Shown: positions 30,289 to 40,900 of the stretch, in pieces
Position numbering within the stretch: position 1 is the stretch's first letter
Layout: each line of letters opens with the position of its first letter
Assembly: GCA_945883725.1 (NCBI GenBank)
Contig: CAMCXZ010000001.1
Span: 1 to 64,000 of the forward strand
Source: Bifidobacterium breve
GTDB lineage: Bacteria; Actinomycetota; Actinomycetes; Nanopelagicales; Nanopelagicaceae
DNA: 64,000 nt
Reading direction: 5' to 3'
Notes under the pieces: generated by a model
What the model saw: the letters and a program-made list of their open reading frames with translations, nothing else
Database searches by the model: none
What the model was told of the DNA's origin: nothing
Program-made: the position numbers and the translations under genes

Positions 30289-31494
30289 TTGAGCACTAAA
30301 AAGGCGATAGAGATGAAGATTCCACCATTAGTAGAACCTGGTCGCGCGCTAACTGTCGATGAAGTTCGTCGCTATAGCCGCCACTTAATCATTCCGGATC
30401 TTGCTATGGCTGGCCAAGCGCGATTAATGAATGCAAGAGTTCTCTGTGTTGGAGCTGGTGGCTTAGGTTCACCGGCATTGATGTACTTAGCTGCTGCCGG
30501 TGTCGGCACAATTGGAATTGCTGAGTTTGACACTGTAGATGAATCAAATTTACAGCGCCAGATTATTCATGGCCAATCAGATATCGGAAAGAGCAAAGCA
30601 AAAAGTGCCCAAGAAAAAATTGCCGAGATCAACCCTTATGTAAATGTAATTCTGCATGAGACTCGACTTGATACTTCAAATGTTATGGAGATCTTTGCGC
30701 GGTACGACATCATTGTTGATGGCACCGATAATTTTGCCACCCGCTACTTGGTAAATGATACTTGTGTTCTTTTAAAGAAACCTTATGTGTGGGGTTCTAT
30801 TTATCGTTTTGATGGACAAGCCAGTGTCTTCTGGGCTGAATATGGTCCTTGCTACCGCTGCTTGTATCCAGAACCACCACCACCGGGAATGGTTCCAAGT
30901 TGTGCCGAAGGCGGCGTACTTGGAGTGCTTTGTGCATCAATTGGTTCAATCCAAACAACTGAGGCAATTAAAGTCATTACCGGAATCGGCGAACCACTAA
31001 TTGGTTCACTGATGATTTATGGCGGACTCGAAATGAGTTATCGCAAAATCAAAGTACGTAAAGATCCAAACTGCTCAATCTGTTCAGACCAACCAACCCA
31101 GACTGCACTTTTGCCAGATTACGAAGCATTTTGTGGTGTTCTATCTGATGCTGCTGAAGTTGCGGTTAAAGATGCGACAATCACGGTCTCAGAGCTAAAG
31201 AATAAAATAAATAAAAGCGAAAACTTCTTTCTAATTGACGTGCGCGAGCCAAGTGAATTTGAAATTGTGCGAATTCCAGGATCTACTTTGATTCCAAAGC
31301 AAGGTTTCCTTGATGGCACAGCGCTAACGAATCTGCCACAGGACAAGCCAATCATTCTGCACTGCAAGTCCGGCGTGAGATCTGCTGAGTGCCTAGCTAT
31401 CCTGAAAGGCGCTGGTTTTGCTGATGCCACACATGTGAGCGGCGGCGTGATTGCGTGGGCTAAACAAATCGATACCTCACTTCCGGTTTATTAA
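30289..31494 (+). CDS. moeZ: ThiF-type adenylyltransferase/rhodanese sulfurtransferase
   Basis: [47 protein letters not shown]-terminal rhodanese CKSGVRS; TTG start. Confidence 0.94.
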   Translation: MSTKKAIEMKIPPLVEPGRALTVDEVRRYSRHLIIPDLAMAGQARLMNARVLCVGAGGLGSPALMYLAAAGVGTIGIAEFDTVDESNLQRQIIHGQSDIGKSKAKSAQEKIAEINPYVNVILHETRLDTSNVMEIFARYDIIVDGTDNFATRYLVNDTCVLLKKPYVWGSIYRFDGQASVFWAEYGPCYRCLYPEPPPPGMVPSCAEGGVLGVLCASIGSIQTTEAIKVITGIGEPLIGSLMIYGGLEMSYRKIKVRKDPNCSICSDQPTQTALLPDYEAFCGVLSDAAEVAVKDATITVSELKNKINKSENFFLIDVREPSEFEIVRIPGSTLIPKQGFLDGTALTNLPQDKPIILHCKSGVRSAECLAILKGAGFADATHVSGGVIAWAKQIDTSLPVY

Positions 31495-32363
31495 TGTCTA
31501 AGCCGTATCAGGGTTATCGCGCACTTCTCGTTCACGCACACCCAGATGATGAAACTATTAATAATGGCGCAACTATGGCCATGTATGCAGCTCTTGGTGC
31601 TCAAGTAACTTTAGTTACCTGCACTCGCGGTGAAGAGGGTGAAGTTTTAGTTCCAGAATTAGCACATTTCGCAGCACACGATACCGATCAATTGGGTGAT
31701 CACCGAGTACTTGAATTAGCTGCTGCCATGAAAGCGCTTGGCATTACTGATCACCGTTTTCTAGGGGACGAAAAAATTAAGTTTCGTGATAGCGGCATGG
31801 TGGGTACTGATCCAAACAATCGCCCAGAATGTTTTTGGCAGGCCGATCTTGACTCTGCGGCAAACTTATTGGTAGAAATTATTCACGAGGTAAAACCACA
31901 TATCTTGATTACCTACGACGAAATAGGCGGATATGGGCACCCTGATCACATCCAAGCTCACAAAGTTGCAATGCGTGCCGCTGACCTAGCAACCGAATGG
32001 CAAATTTCTAAAATTTATTGGAATGCCACACCTAAGTCGGTCTTAGCTAACGGAATCGCAGCGATGAAAGAGGTTGGCTCTTCGTTCTTTGATGCTGAAA
32101 GCGTTGATGATCTGCCATTTGCGAAAGCAGATGAGTTAGTAACTGCAGCCGTTGATGCGAATGAATATGTTGATGCGAAAATGGCTGCTATGGCAGCGCA
32201 CGCAACTCAAATTGAATTAGATGGCCCGTTCTTCGCTCTCTCAAACCAATTGGGACTGCAGGTTTGGGGACACGAGTACTACTCGCTAGTCAGAGGCCAA
32301 GCTCACGAACCATTTAATAGCGACGGTCGTGAAACAGATTTATTCGCCGGAATAGTTTTATAG
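31494..32363 (+). CDS. mshB: Mycothiol biosynthesis deacetylase MshB (PIG-L family)
   Basis: [51 protein letters not shown]. Confidence 0.9.
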   Translation: MSKPYQGYRALLVHAHPDDETINNGATMAMYAALGAQVTLVTCTRGEEGEVLVPELAHFAAHDTDQLGDHRVLELAAAMKALGITDHRFLGDEKIKFRDSGMVGTDPNNRPECFWQADLDSAANLLVEIIHEVKPHILITYDEIGGYGHPDHIQAHKVAMRAADLATEWQISKIYWNATPKSVLANGIAAMKEVGSSFFDAESVDDLPFAKADELVTAAVDANEYVDAKMAAMAAHATQIELDGPFFALSNQLGLQVWGHEYYSLVRGQAHEPFNSDGRETDLFAGIVL

Positions 32364-32366
32364 CCG

Positions 32367-32678
32367 ATGAAGTTTTTCTATGCCGTTTTAGCTGGCGCCC
32401 TTCTTGGAGCCAGCGCCACCTTGCTGCATTTATTGTTATTTCCATTGGGCTTGGTACTTGGGCTAGTTGCTGTTGTTGTTGGCATTTGGGCAATAGGGCG
32501 TGCTTGGCGATTAAGAAAATACAAAGTTTTAGCAGCCGTTGCTTGGTTAGTCATAGTTGTTCAAGGCGCAACCCTTGGAGTTGGTGGCGAGCTATTGATT
32601 CAAGGCGATTTAGCGGGATCTTTACTTATATTGCTGGGTACTTTTGCTTTGGTTCTAGCAATCTTCTTACCGATTTAA
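32367..32678 (+). CDS. Small integral membrane protein (DUF6113-like)
   Basis: Four hydrophobic segments; directly downstream of mshB. Confidence 0.65.
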   Translation: MKFFYAVLAGALLGASATLLHLLLFPLGLVLGLVAVVVGIWAIGRAWRLRKYKVLAAVAWLVIVVQGATLGVGGELLIQGDLAGSLLILLGTFALVLAIFLPI

Positions 32679-34033
32679 CGTAACTCCCATTCCTGTCCAT
32701 CGGCAGTGTCATTAATTATTAGGCCAGCACTTTCTAATTCAATTCGCAAGCGATCGCTTTCACTCCAATTCTTCGCACTTCGTGCGAGTTCACGCTCTGC
32801 CAGTAAGCGCGCTAATTCCGTAGGCAGTTCAGGCACGATGAAATCTCGCCCTAGATCAAGAGCTAAAACTTGATCAGCAAATGTAAATATCTCGGCCTTT
32901 TCAGCATCCGATAAGTTTGGATCTTTTTCAACGCTACGTAATCGCTGCATAACTCTCGGAGTATCAAGATCATTGTTTAAGGCTTCAATAATGGCTAGAT
33001 CTGGTTTGGAATTAGTAGCTTTCCCGAAGCCACTTCTACGCCAACGTTTCAACGTCGCATTTGCAGCCGTAATCGAATCCCAAGTTAAATCCATCTGAGA
33101 GCGGTATCGATTTTCTAGCAAACAAAATCTAAGTGCGAGTGGGTCGAAACCTCTTTCGGAGAGATCCTTTAATAACACAACATTGCCGCTGCTCTTGGCC
33201 ATCTTGCGCCCCTCGAAAAGTAAATGCTCGCCATGTACCCAGAGTTTTACTGACTCTAATCCAGTCACAGAATTAGTTTGTGCGCGCTCGTTTTCATGAT
33301 GCGGAAAACGTAGATCGATACCGCCTACGTGAATATCAATTTCATCGCCAAGCAAATCAAGGGACATGGCCGAGCATTCGATGTGCCAACCAGGGAAACC
33401 AAGGCCCCAAGGAGAATCCCAAACCATCTCGGTCCGTTCACCGGCTGCTTTCCAAAGTGCCCAGTCGGCATGGAAGCGTTTGCCGCCCTCATCGGTGTAT
33501 TCATAGCGATGACCAGGTTTTAAATCTTTTAACCGATTACCGCTAATCGCCCCGTAATTAGCAAAACTTTCAGCTGCGAAATAAACCGAACTATCAGAAC
33601 CAACGTATGCGTGATTAAGTTGGATCAACTTAGTAATCAATTTATGCATTAATTCGATGGATTCACTGGCGCGAGGATAGCTACGCGCAGGCTTGATATT
33701 TAAGAGCGCTAGATCGCTGTGAAAATTTGCCTCATATTTGCGAGCAATTTCAAATGGATCAATTGCCTCTAACTTTGCTTGAGCGAGCATCTTGTCCTGT
33801 GGGTTTACATCTTCAGCCATGTGTCCAACATCAGTTATGTTCTGCACCAAATTAACGGTTTTGCCTTGTATTTCTAGAGTTCTGCGAATCAAATCAGATA
33901 ATAGAAATGTCCGTAAGTTGCCTACGTGGGCATCACGGTAGACAGTGGGGCCACAGCAATAAATTGTGACTTCATCGCTCTGGGTAACGACTTCTTTTAT
34001 GGCGCGACTTTGTGTGTCATATATTTTCAGCAT
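32675..34033 (-). CDS. cysS: Cysteinyl-tRNA synthetase-like class I ligase
   Basis: CCGPTVYRDAHVGNLRTF, GWHIECSAM, GGIDLRFPHHENERAQ, KMAKSSGN. Confidence 0.8.
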   Translation of the reverse strand: MLKIYDTQSRAIKEVVTQSDEVTIYCCGPTVYRDAHVGNLRTFLLSDLIRRTLEIQGKTVNLVQNITDVGHMAEDVNPQDKMLAQAKLEAIDPFEIARKYEANFHSDLALLNIKPARSYPRASESIELMHKLITKLIQLNHAYVGSDSSVYFAAESFANYGAISGNRLKDLKPGHRYEYTDEGGKRFHADWALWKAAGERTEMVWDSPWGLGFPGWHIECSAMSLDLLGDEIDIHVGGIDLRFPHHENERAQTNSVTGLESVKLWVHGEHLLFEGRKMAKSSGNVVLLKDLSERGFDPLALRFCLLENRYRSQMDLTWDSITAANATLKRWRRSGFGKATNSKPDLAIIEALNNDLDTPRVMQRLRSVEKDPNLSDAEKAEIFTFADQVLALDLGRDFIVPELPTELARLLAERELARSAKNWSESDRLRIELESAGLIINDTADGQEWELR

Positions 34034-34035
34034 AG

Positions 34036-34980
34036 CTACTTCAATCCCAGATACGAGTACTCATTATGAAAATTAAATCCTAAAGATTCATAAACGCCAA
34101 TAGCGATTGCATTACCCGCTTCAACTTGCAGCACCGCTTTGGTTGCACCTTGTTCAAAACTAGCTTCAAGGGCGGCAGCCACTATAGCTTTTCCTAAACC
34201 CAGGCCACGGAAATCCTGGTGAACGTAAACTCGAGTTATCGAAGACCAGCCTTTTGCCAATGCGATACGGCAGGCCGCAATAGTTTGACCATCTTTAACT
34301 ACTGTTAAATATGTTGCAGCACATCCTGCTAATATTTTTTCGATTCCAGGTGTCGGCTGAACGCTTAACCACTCATTACTAAATTGATTCGATTGCACAA
34401 TTTCAAAGCCAGCCGGAATGATTTGCTTAGAAGAGGTTAAGTCAGCAACCATGGTGTTGGCGCGAATTTTTTCAACAGCGCCAATCGAACACAATTTGTC
34501 ATAAAGAACTTGCCATGTAGGTAGCGCCAATTGAAAAATAGTGGGCAAGTTTCGTTTTTGATAAAATTCTTTGGCAGCCACAAGTTTTTCAGCAAAATCA
34601 GTCAGCGGCCCTGCTTCAAGATCTGCGACAAGTGGTAAAACGGAATTCGCGCGGTTGGTAACACCGCCAGCTGCGCGCATGAGCCAACCAGAATTTTCCA
34701 GATTCTCAGTTGCCGGCCAAGTGAGATCACAAATCTGATCTAGCTCAAGTACTCGAAGGGTCAGCGGAGCGCCTTTACCCGCCAGGCTTGGGCGATCGAC
34801 TATTTCGCGCCAAACAAATATCTGTTCTGGATCAAAGGTAATTTCCTGACCTTTGCGATTAACTAAACTAGTTGCAGTTTTTAAGTGACCTACAACATCT
34901 CGATAGCCACCTTCAGGGTCGTGCAATCTAATTGAAAACCGTTGGCCAATGCGCTCAAGTGGCAGCGGCTGGGTTTCCAT
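34036..34980 (-). CDS. GNAT family acetyltransferase
   Basis: C-terminal VYVHQDFRGLGLGKAIVAAALEASFEQGATKAVLQVEAGNAIAIGVYESLGF. Confidence 0.9.
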   Translation of the reverse strand: METQPLPLERIGQRFSIRLHDPEGGYRDVVGHLKTATSLVNRKGQEITFDPEQIFVWREIVDRPSLAGKGAPLTLRVLELDQICDLTWPATENLENSGWLMRAAGGVTNRANSVLPLVADLEAGPLTDFAEKLVAAKEFYQKRNLPTIFQLALPTWQVLYDKLCSIGAVEKIRANTMVADLTSSKQIIPAGFEIVQSNQFSNEWLSVQPTPGIEKILAGCAATYLTVVKDGQTIAACRIALAKGWSSITRVYVHQDFRGLGLGKAIVAAALEASFEQGATKAVLQVEAGNAIAIGVYESLGFNFHNEYSYLGLK

Positions 34981-34992
34981 GGCCTAACGATA
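34981..34992 (-). promoter_or_regulatory. Leaderless-type -10, GNAT gene: TATCGT-TAGGCC-ATG
   Basis: Hexamer 34987-34992 on minus strand. Confidence 0.6.
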
Positions 34993-35114
34993 ATCGTCTA
35001 TTCAGAAGATGCCTCTCCAAAAGCAGTGGTCAGAACCGCGGTTGTTTAAAGGCGACTCAAACCTCGGTAGGTATTACAATTCACCGCAGTAGCTACCCAG
35101 ATGGAGGATTCTTC

Positions 35115-35435
35115 GTGACGTACATTATTGCCGAACCTTGTGTTGATGTTAAAGATAAGTCTTGCATCGAGGAGTGCCCGGTTGATTGCATCTACGAAGG
35201 TTCTCGAATGCTCTATATCCAACCTGATGAGTGCGTTGACTGTGGCGCATGTGAACCAGTCTGCCCGGTTGAAGCCATCTACTATGAAGATGATGTTCCT
35301 GCGCAGTGGCAAGAGTTTGGCAAGATCAACACTGAGTTCTTCGTTGAGATTGGTTCCCCGGGCGGTGCCAGCAAAGTTGGCCAGACCAATACTGATCACT
35401 CAGTAGTTGTAGCCCTGCCAGTGAAGCCCGAATAG
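35115..35435 (+). CDS. fdxA: 7Fe-type ferredoxin
   Basis: TYIIAEPCVDVKDKSCIEECPVDCIYEG and CVDCGACEPVCP; GTG start 35115 behind GGAGGA. Confidence 0.94.
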   Translation: MTYIIAEPCVDVKDKSCIEECPVDCIYEGSRMLYIQPDECVDCGACEPVCPVEAIYYEDDVPAQWQEFGKINTEFFVEIGSPGGASKVGQTNTDHSVVVALPVKPE

Positions 35436-35447
35436 AAAAGCTCTCAA

Positions 35448-36518
35448 CTGAAGCTGCCAGATTTCCCATGGGATGCTCTTGCTCCCTATGGAGAAATCGC
35501 ACGTGCACATCCTGGTGGCGCAATTGATTTATCCCAAGGCACTCCGGTTGACCCAACACCTGAATTTATTCAAGCTGTTCTTAGAGAAAGTTCAAATTCG
35601 CCAAGTTATCCGGTGACAGCAGGCACGCCAGAACTTCGTGCGGCGATTACTAATTGGGCGAAAACTAAATTAAAGGCAACCGGCGAATTTGATGTCTTGC
35701 CGTTAATTGGTTCGAAAGAATTAGTTGCTTGGCTTCCTTCACTTTTGCAATCTAAATCAGTTAACTTTCCAGAGATTGCTTACCCAACATATCGGGTGGG
35801 TGCGATTTTGGCGGGTGCGAGAGAGGCTGCTGTTGCAATCAGTCCAGAACAATGGCCACACGCTGATTTAACCTGGGTTAATTCACCTGCTAACCCAACG
35901 GGTCGCGTACACAGTGACGAAGAATATTTAAAAGCTATTGAATGGGCCCGTGCGAATAATTCGATATTGGTCTCCGATGAGTGCTATCTAGAATTTGGTG
36001 ACACCGCAGTTCCAACCTCGATTTTGCAGTACACCAACGGCAACAATCACAATATTCTGGCGGTTCATTCATTATCAAAGAGATCTTCGATGGCTGGTTA
36101 CCGAGGTGCTTTCTTAATTGGTGATAAAGATTTGATTGCTCGCATTCGCGAAGTACGTAAGCACGCAGGCATGATGGTGCCGTTGCCAATTCAAAAGGCT
36201 ATGACAATTGCGCTAAGCGATGAAACTCATGTAGTTGAACAACGGGCTCGTTACAACGCCCGTCGAGCAACATTAGTACCAGCCCTTAAAGCGGCCGGGT
36301 TTGAAATCGAATATTCAAATGCTGGCCTTTACATTTGGTGTACTCGAAACGAAAGTGATTGGGATTCGGTTTCTTGGCTGGCAAATTTGGGAATTCTCGC
36401 TACCCCTGGAAATTTCTATGGCGAACTAGGGAAGTCTCATATCCGAATAGCCATGACGGCAACGGATCTCCAAATCGCTGAAGCCGCAGCGCGTATTGCT
36501 GCCGCTACAAAGGTTTAA
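35448..36518 (+). CDS. dapC: Succinyldiaminopimelate transaminase-like aminotransferase
   Basis: Frame open from 35436; KLPDFPWDALAPYGEIARAHPGGAIDLSQGTPVDPTPEF precedes the ORF-track start at 35613; SLSKRSSMAGYRGAF PLP site; fdxA-dapC order. Confidence 0.88.
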   Translation: MKLPDFPWDALAPYGEIARAHPGGAIDLSQGTPVDPTPEFIQAVLRESSNSPSYPVTAGTPELRAAITNWAKTKLKATGEFDVLPLIGSKELVAWLPSLLQSKSVNFPEIAYPTYRVGAILAGAREAAVAISPEQWPHADLTWVNSPANPTGRVHSDEEYLKAIEWARANNSILVSDECYLEFGDTAVPTSILQYTNGNNHNILAVHSLSKRSSMAGYRGAFLIGDKDLIARIREVRKHAGMMVPLPIQKAMTIALSDETHVVEQRARYNARRATLVPALKAAGFEIEYSNAGLYIWCTRNESDWDSVSWLANLGILATPGNFYGELGKSHIRIAMTATDLQIAEAAARIAAATKV

Positions 36519-36520
36519 CG

Positions 36521-37492
36521 ATGACGGTCGGAATTCTTCTAGTTGGTGGATTTGGCACCCGACTATCACCACTTACTAGTAAAACTCCTAAACCGATGTT
36601 ACCAGTTGCTAATTTGCCGGTAACTGAACATCAGTTACTTGTTGCCAAAGCTGCTGGCATCACCAAAGTAGTGCTCGCCACTGCTTATTTGGCCGAAACG
36701 TTTACCCCATATTTTGGTGATGGCTCTAAGTGGGGGATGGAACTTAAATACGCCTTAGAAACTGAACCGCTCGGAACTGGTGGCGCTATTCGAAACGCTG
36801 CCGAATTAATCTTCGATGAAATCGCGGAAAATGAGCCAATTGTGGTTTTTAATGGAGATGTACTTAGTCGGCATAATTTGGCTGCCCAAATTAAATTGCA
36901 TCAATCTTCATCAGCTTGCGTTACTTTGCATTTAGTTAGCGTCGAAGATGCTCGCCCGTACGGGTGTGTTCCATTTGATGAAACTGGACGCGTGACAGAC
37001 TTCCTAGAAAAAATGGATAACCCAATTACAAACACAATTAATGCAGGCTGCTATGTTTTTAGCCCACAAGTGGTCCAAGAAATAGAGCTAGGCAAAGTTG
37101 TAAGCGTTGAGCGCGAAGTATTTCCAGAATTACTAAAAGCCAGAAAAGTTGTTCAAGCATTCGTAGATAATTCTTATTGGTTAGATATGGGAACTCCAAA
37201 AGCTCTGCTCAAAGGTTCGCAAGATTATGTTGGCAGTCGTGACTTTATTGTTGGTGAAAATTCAAATATTTCGGAAAGCGCAAAAATTAGTGGTGCTAGT
37301 GCGATCGGAAATAATGTAACTATTGGCGCAAACGTTGAAATCATTTCTTCGATTGTTAGAGATGGTGCAATAATTTCTGAAGGCAGCAAATTAGAAAGTG
37401 TTTTTGTAGAATCAAATGCAACAGTGGCGAGACAGACCCATGCCAAGGGGGCGTATTTAGCCGGTGGCGAAATAATTGATTTAAAGCTTTAA
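36521..37492 (+). CDS. Mannose-1-phosphate guanylyltransferase-like nucleotidyltransferase
   Basis: ILLVGGFGTRLSPLTSKTPKPMLPVANLPV plus C-terminal hexapeptide repeats. Confidence 0.92.
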   Translation: MTVGILLVGGFGTRLSPLTSKTPKPMLPVANLPVTEHQLLVAKAAGITKVVLATAYLAETFTPYFGDGSKWGMELKYALETEPLGTGGAIRNAAELIFDEIAENEPIVVFNGDVLSRHNLAAQIKLHQSSSACVTLHLVSVEDARPYGCVPFDETGRVTDFLEKMDNPITNTINAGCYVFSPQVVQEIELGKVVSVEREVFPELLKARKVVQAFVDNSYWLDMGTPKALLKGSQDYVGSRDFIVGENSNISESAKISGASAIGNNVTIGANVEIISSIVRDGAIISEGSKLESVFVESNATVARQTHAKGAYLAGGEIIDLKL

Positions 37493-37606
37493 AAACCCTC
37501 AACCACAACTTTAGTTTTTACGCTTAATTCATGTCCTATTTGCCGTTTTTGGGCCTGGTTGGGCTTGACTTAACTGACTTACACGCGTGTAATTCACCTA
37601 AGAGAA

Positions 37607-37631
37607 GGCCTCACGCCGCAAGGGCGGGGCC
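37607..37631 (+). promoter_or_regulatory. GC-rich hairpin in whiB2 leader
   Basis: GGCCTCACGCC-GCAA-GGGCGGGGCC, 9 GC pairs with two single-nt bulges, 24 nt before ATG. Confidence 0.5.
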
Positions 37632-37654
37632 ACTATTTATGTGGAGAGTTATTA

Positions 37655-37945
37655 ATGCCGATTCGTCCAGCACAAAACCCTTCCTCCTCAGGGCCCGTAA
37701 TTCAACTAGCCAGTGGCGAGAGCGTTGAGCTTTCCTGGCAAGAACGTGCACTTTGTGCACAAACTGATCCCGAAGCATTTTTTCCAGAAAAGGGTGGCTC
37801 TACTCGCGAAGCAAAACGAGTATGTCTCTCCTGTGATGTTCGTTCTGAATGTCTTGAATACGCTCTCGCACACGATGAGCGTTTCGGAATTTGGGGCGGA
37901 CTCTCCGAGCGAGAGCGACGCCGACTTAAGCGTCGACCTGCTTAA
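37655..37945 (+). CDS. whiB2: WhiB-family Fe-S regulator (WhiB2/WhmD type)
   Basis: ALCAQTDPEAFFPEKGGSTREAKRVCLSCDVRSECLEYALAHDERFGIWGGLSERERR; SD GGAGAG. Confidence 0.93.
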   Translation: MPIRPAQNPSSSGPVIQLASGESVELSWQERALCAQTDPEAFFPEKGGSTREAKRVCLSCDVRSECLEYALAHDERFGIWGGLSERERRRLKRRPA

Positions 37946-37996
37946 TCGATTAATTTCGATTAATTAGGAAACCAATTAGAAGCGCCACAACAGACT

Positions 37997-40900
37997 ATGG
38001 CGACCATGAAAATTACTGATCCGTTTCATGTGACAGCTGTAATTGTCTCTCATGATGGAGCAATTTGGTTGCCAGAAGTAGTTGCTGCGCTTTCCTCGCA
38101 AACGCGAAGGTTAGATCAAATTGTTGCTGTTGATACCGATTCAAAAGATAAATCTGCTTCGCTTTTAAAAGCCGCAAAAATTCCAGTTCTTTCAATGCCT
38201 CGTGATGCCGGATTTGGTGATGCGGTTTATCGCGCCGTTGAAAAATTTCCTAAATCAAATAATGAACGCAATGAATGGATTTGGGTGATTCATGATGATT
38301 GCGCACCGAAGTCTGATGCACTCGAGAAATTGTTAACTGAACTCGTCGATCGTCCTAACGTAGCTATGGCTGGACCAAAATTATTAGGTTGGCATGATCG
38401 CTCACATTTGCTCGAAGTTGGCGTCAGCATCACAAACAACGGCACTCGTTGGACTGGTATGGAAGCACATGAGTATGACCAAGGTCAGCATGACGGTGTT
38501 CGTGATGTTCTCTCTGTTAGTACCGCAGGTGCTCTTATTCGCAGAGATGTTTTCGAAGAACTTGGTGGCTACGACCCACAGCTTGCCCTTTTTCGCGATG
38601 ATGTTGATTTTGGCTGGCGAATTCGCATGGCTGGTCATTCAATTATTGTGGTCACGGATTCTGTGGCATTTCACGCCCAGGCAGCGGCATCAGAACGTAG
38701 ATCAGTAGATGTAGAAGGTGCATTCCTGCATCGCCCATTGCTGTTAGACCGTCGCAATTCAGCCTATGTTTTATTGGCCAATTCATCGGCTTGGCTATTG
38801 CCTTGGTTGATATTGCAACTAGTCACTGGCGCAGCGATTAGATCTGTTGGCTATCTAATTGCGAAGTTACCAGGCTATGCAAGTGATGAAATCTTGGCAA
38901 TCGCGTCACTAATTTTTCGACCGGCAATTCTTCGGGCGGCCCGCAAAGAGCGCCGAATCCATCGATTGTTACCACCTAGAATTATTGCCGATTTCATCCC
39001 ACCACGTTTTACTCAATATCGAAATGCGATAAATAATTTTTTTGAGTCAATCAGAGATCGAATTTTTGCCAAGCTACCGACTGATAACGACATTGATGAA
39101 GAGTTCAATGATGATGCCGATCTATTAACTCCGGCCAAGGTAGTTAATTGGGGTAGCATCTTTAAACGCCCTCATGTAGTTCTTGGAATTTCTCTCTTCA
39201 TATTCATTTTGCTTTCCTCGAGATCGCGCTTCGGCTCACTCATTGGTGGCGCATTAGCAACAACTCCGCACGGCACCAGTTCACTATGGCGCAGCTATAT
39301 TGAATCATGGCATCAAGTCGGAATGGGAAGCTCAGCCCCGACACCCCCTTGGGTCGCACTTCTCTCGATTCTGTCGATTTTCTTTTTTGGTAAGCCAGCA
39401 GTACTGGTTACATCACTAATCTTTTTGGCACCAGCTTTCATGGCGATCTCGGCATATATGTTCTTAAAGCTTGTTACCGCCAATGCTTGGTTGCGAGTTT
39501 CGGCGAGCATGCTTTATGCGATCAGTCCAGTTGCGATCGCAAGTGTCAATACTGGGCGATTGGGAACCTTAGTCCTGATGATCATCCTGCCCTGGATTGT
39601 CGCGAATATTTCCTCCCTTGATAATTTCGAACGAATTTCCTGGCGCCGAATTTTTGGAGTTGCTCTCTTAATTTCAATTGCGACCTCGTTTACCTTGATG
39701 GTTTGGTTGGCGCTATTGGTAGTCACTGCAGTTGGAATTGGACTCGATATTCGAGTATTTAATAGAGATCTAAATCAAGAGCTTTTTGATCAAAAGCTAA
39801 GACGTCGAATAGCCCTATTGGTCACTCCATTAATCGTTACTGCGCCGTGGTCTCTGGTGGCAATTATTGATCCAAGTCGCTTTCTTTATGAACCAGGAAT
39901 TTTATTAAACGGTGGCGGTCCGAATCTTGCTTTCCTCGGCAATCCAGGTGGCCCAGGGGCGCTTCCTTGGTGGGCTATTAGTCCACTCACTTTAGTTTTG
40001 ATCGTCGCTTATTTTGCAAGCACTCAAATGCGGCAAGTCGCAAAAATGGGAATTACATTCTTGCTTCTTTCAGTAGCTTTAAGTTCCCTCTCAATTACCG
40101 GAAATGGCACGATCGCACCTACTCAACTTTGGGTAGGAATTTTCTTAGCAATTGCGACTTTGGCAGCAGTAACAGTTGGCACCATAATTCTCAATGACTT
40201 GCGTGATTATTTGATCGCCACAAATATTAACTACCGTCATATTCTATCTGCGGGTTTATTACTTATCACTGTGGGCTATTCAGCAACTGCGATTTCTTGG
40301 AATATTTCGCAAGCATCTTCTTCGCCGGTCTACACAAAAAGCGTAAACATTTTGCCGGAATATCTTGGTGTTGAGGCGGATGCAAAAACTCTGGTCCTAC
40401 GAGAAATCACTAATCGCGAAATCACTTCACTTGCGTTCTATATCTCGCGTGGCTCAGACATCACTCTTGGCGAACCAGATGTTGCTCCCATTCAAGATCC
40501 GGCGATCGCAAAAGCCGTAATTGAACTTGCTGATGGAAGTGGTTTGACTACAAGTAAAACTTTTGCAGATTTCGGAATCAAGTATCTATTTGCGAAGAAT
40601 CCGATTGATAAGGATGTTGTTCGCACTATTGATGCACTCGGTGGATTTGCGCGCACCTCAGCAACAACTGATGGCATAGTTTGGAAAGTTAGCGAGCCAA
40701 CTGGTCGCTTGATTTTTAGAGATTTAAAAGGTGAAATCACTTTGCTTGCCAGCGGTGGCATTGGCGTTACTACCAGTGTTCCAAGCCCAGGAGTCATAAC
40801 TCTTACCGAGAATTACGATCTAGGTTGGCAGATTCTGCAGAACGGTTTAAAGCTCGAGCGAAGCGAGAACGAAGCGGGACTGCCACAATTCAAGGTGCTT

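Noticed and set aside
37531-37728. 65-aa ORF overlapping the whiB2 leader
   Set aside because: No good ribosome site; runs through the GC hairpin and out of frame into whiB2
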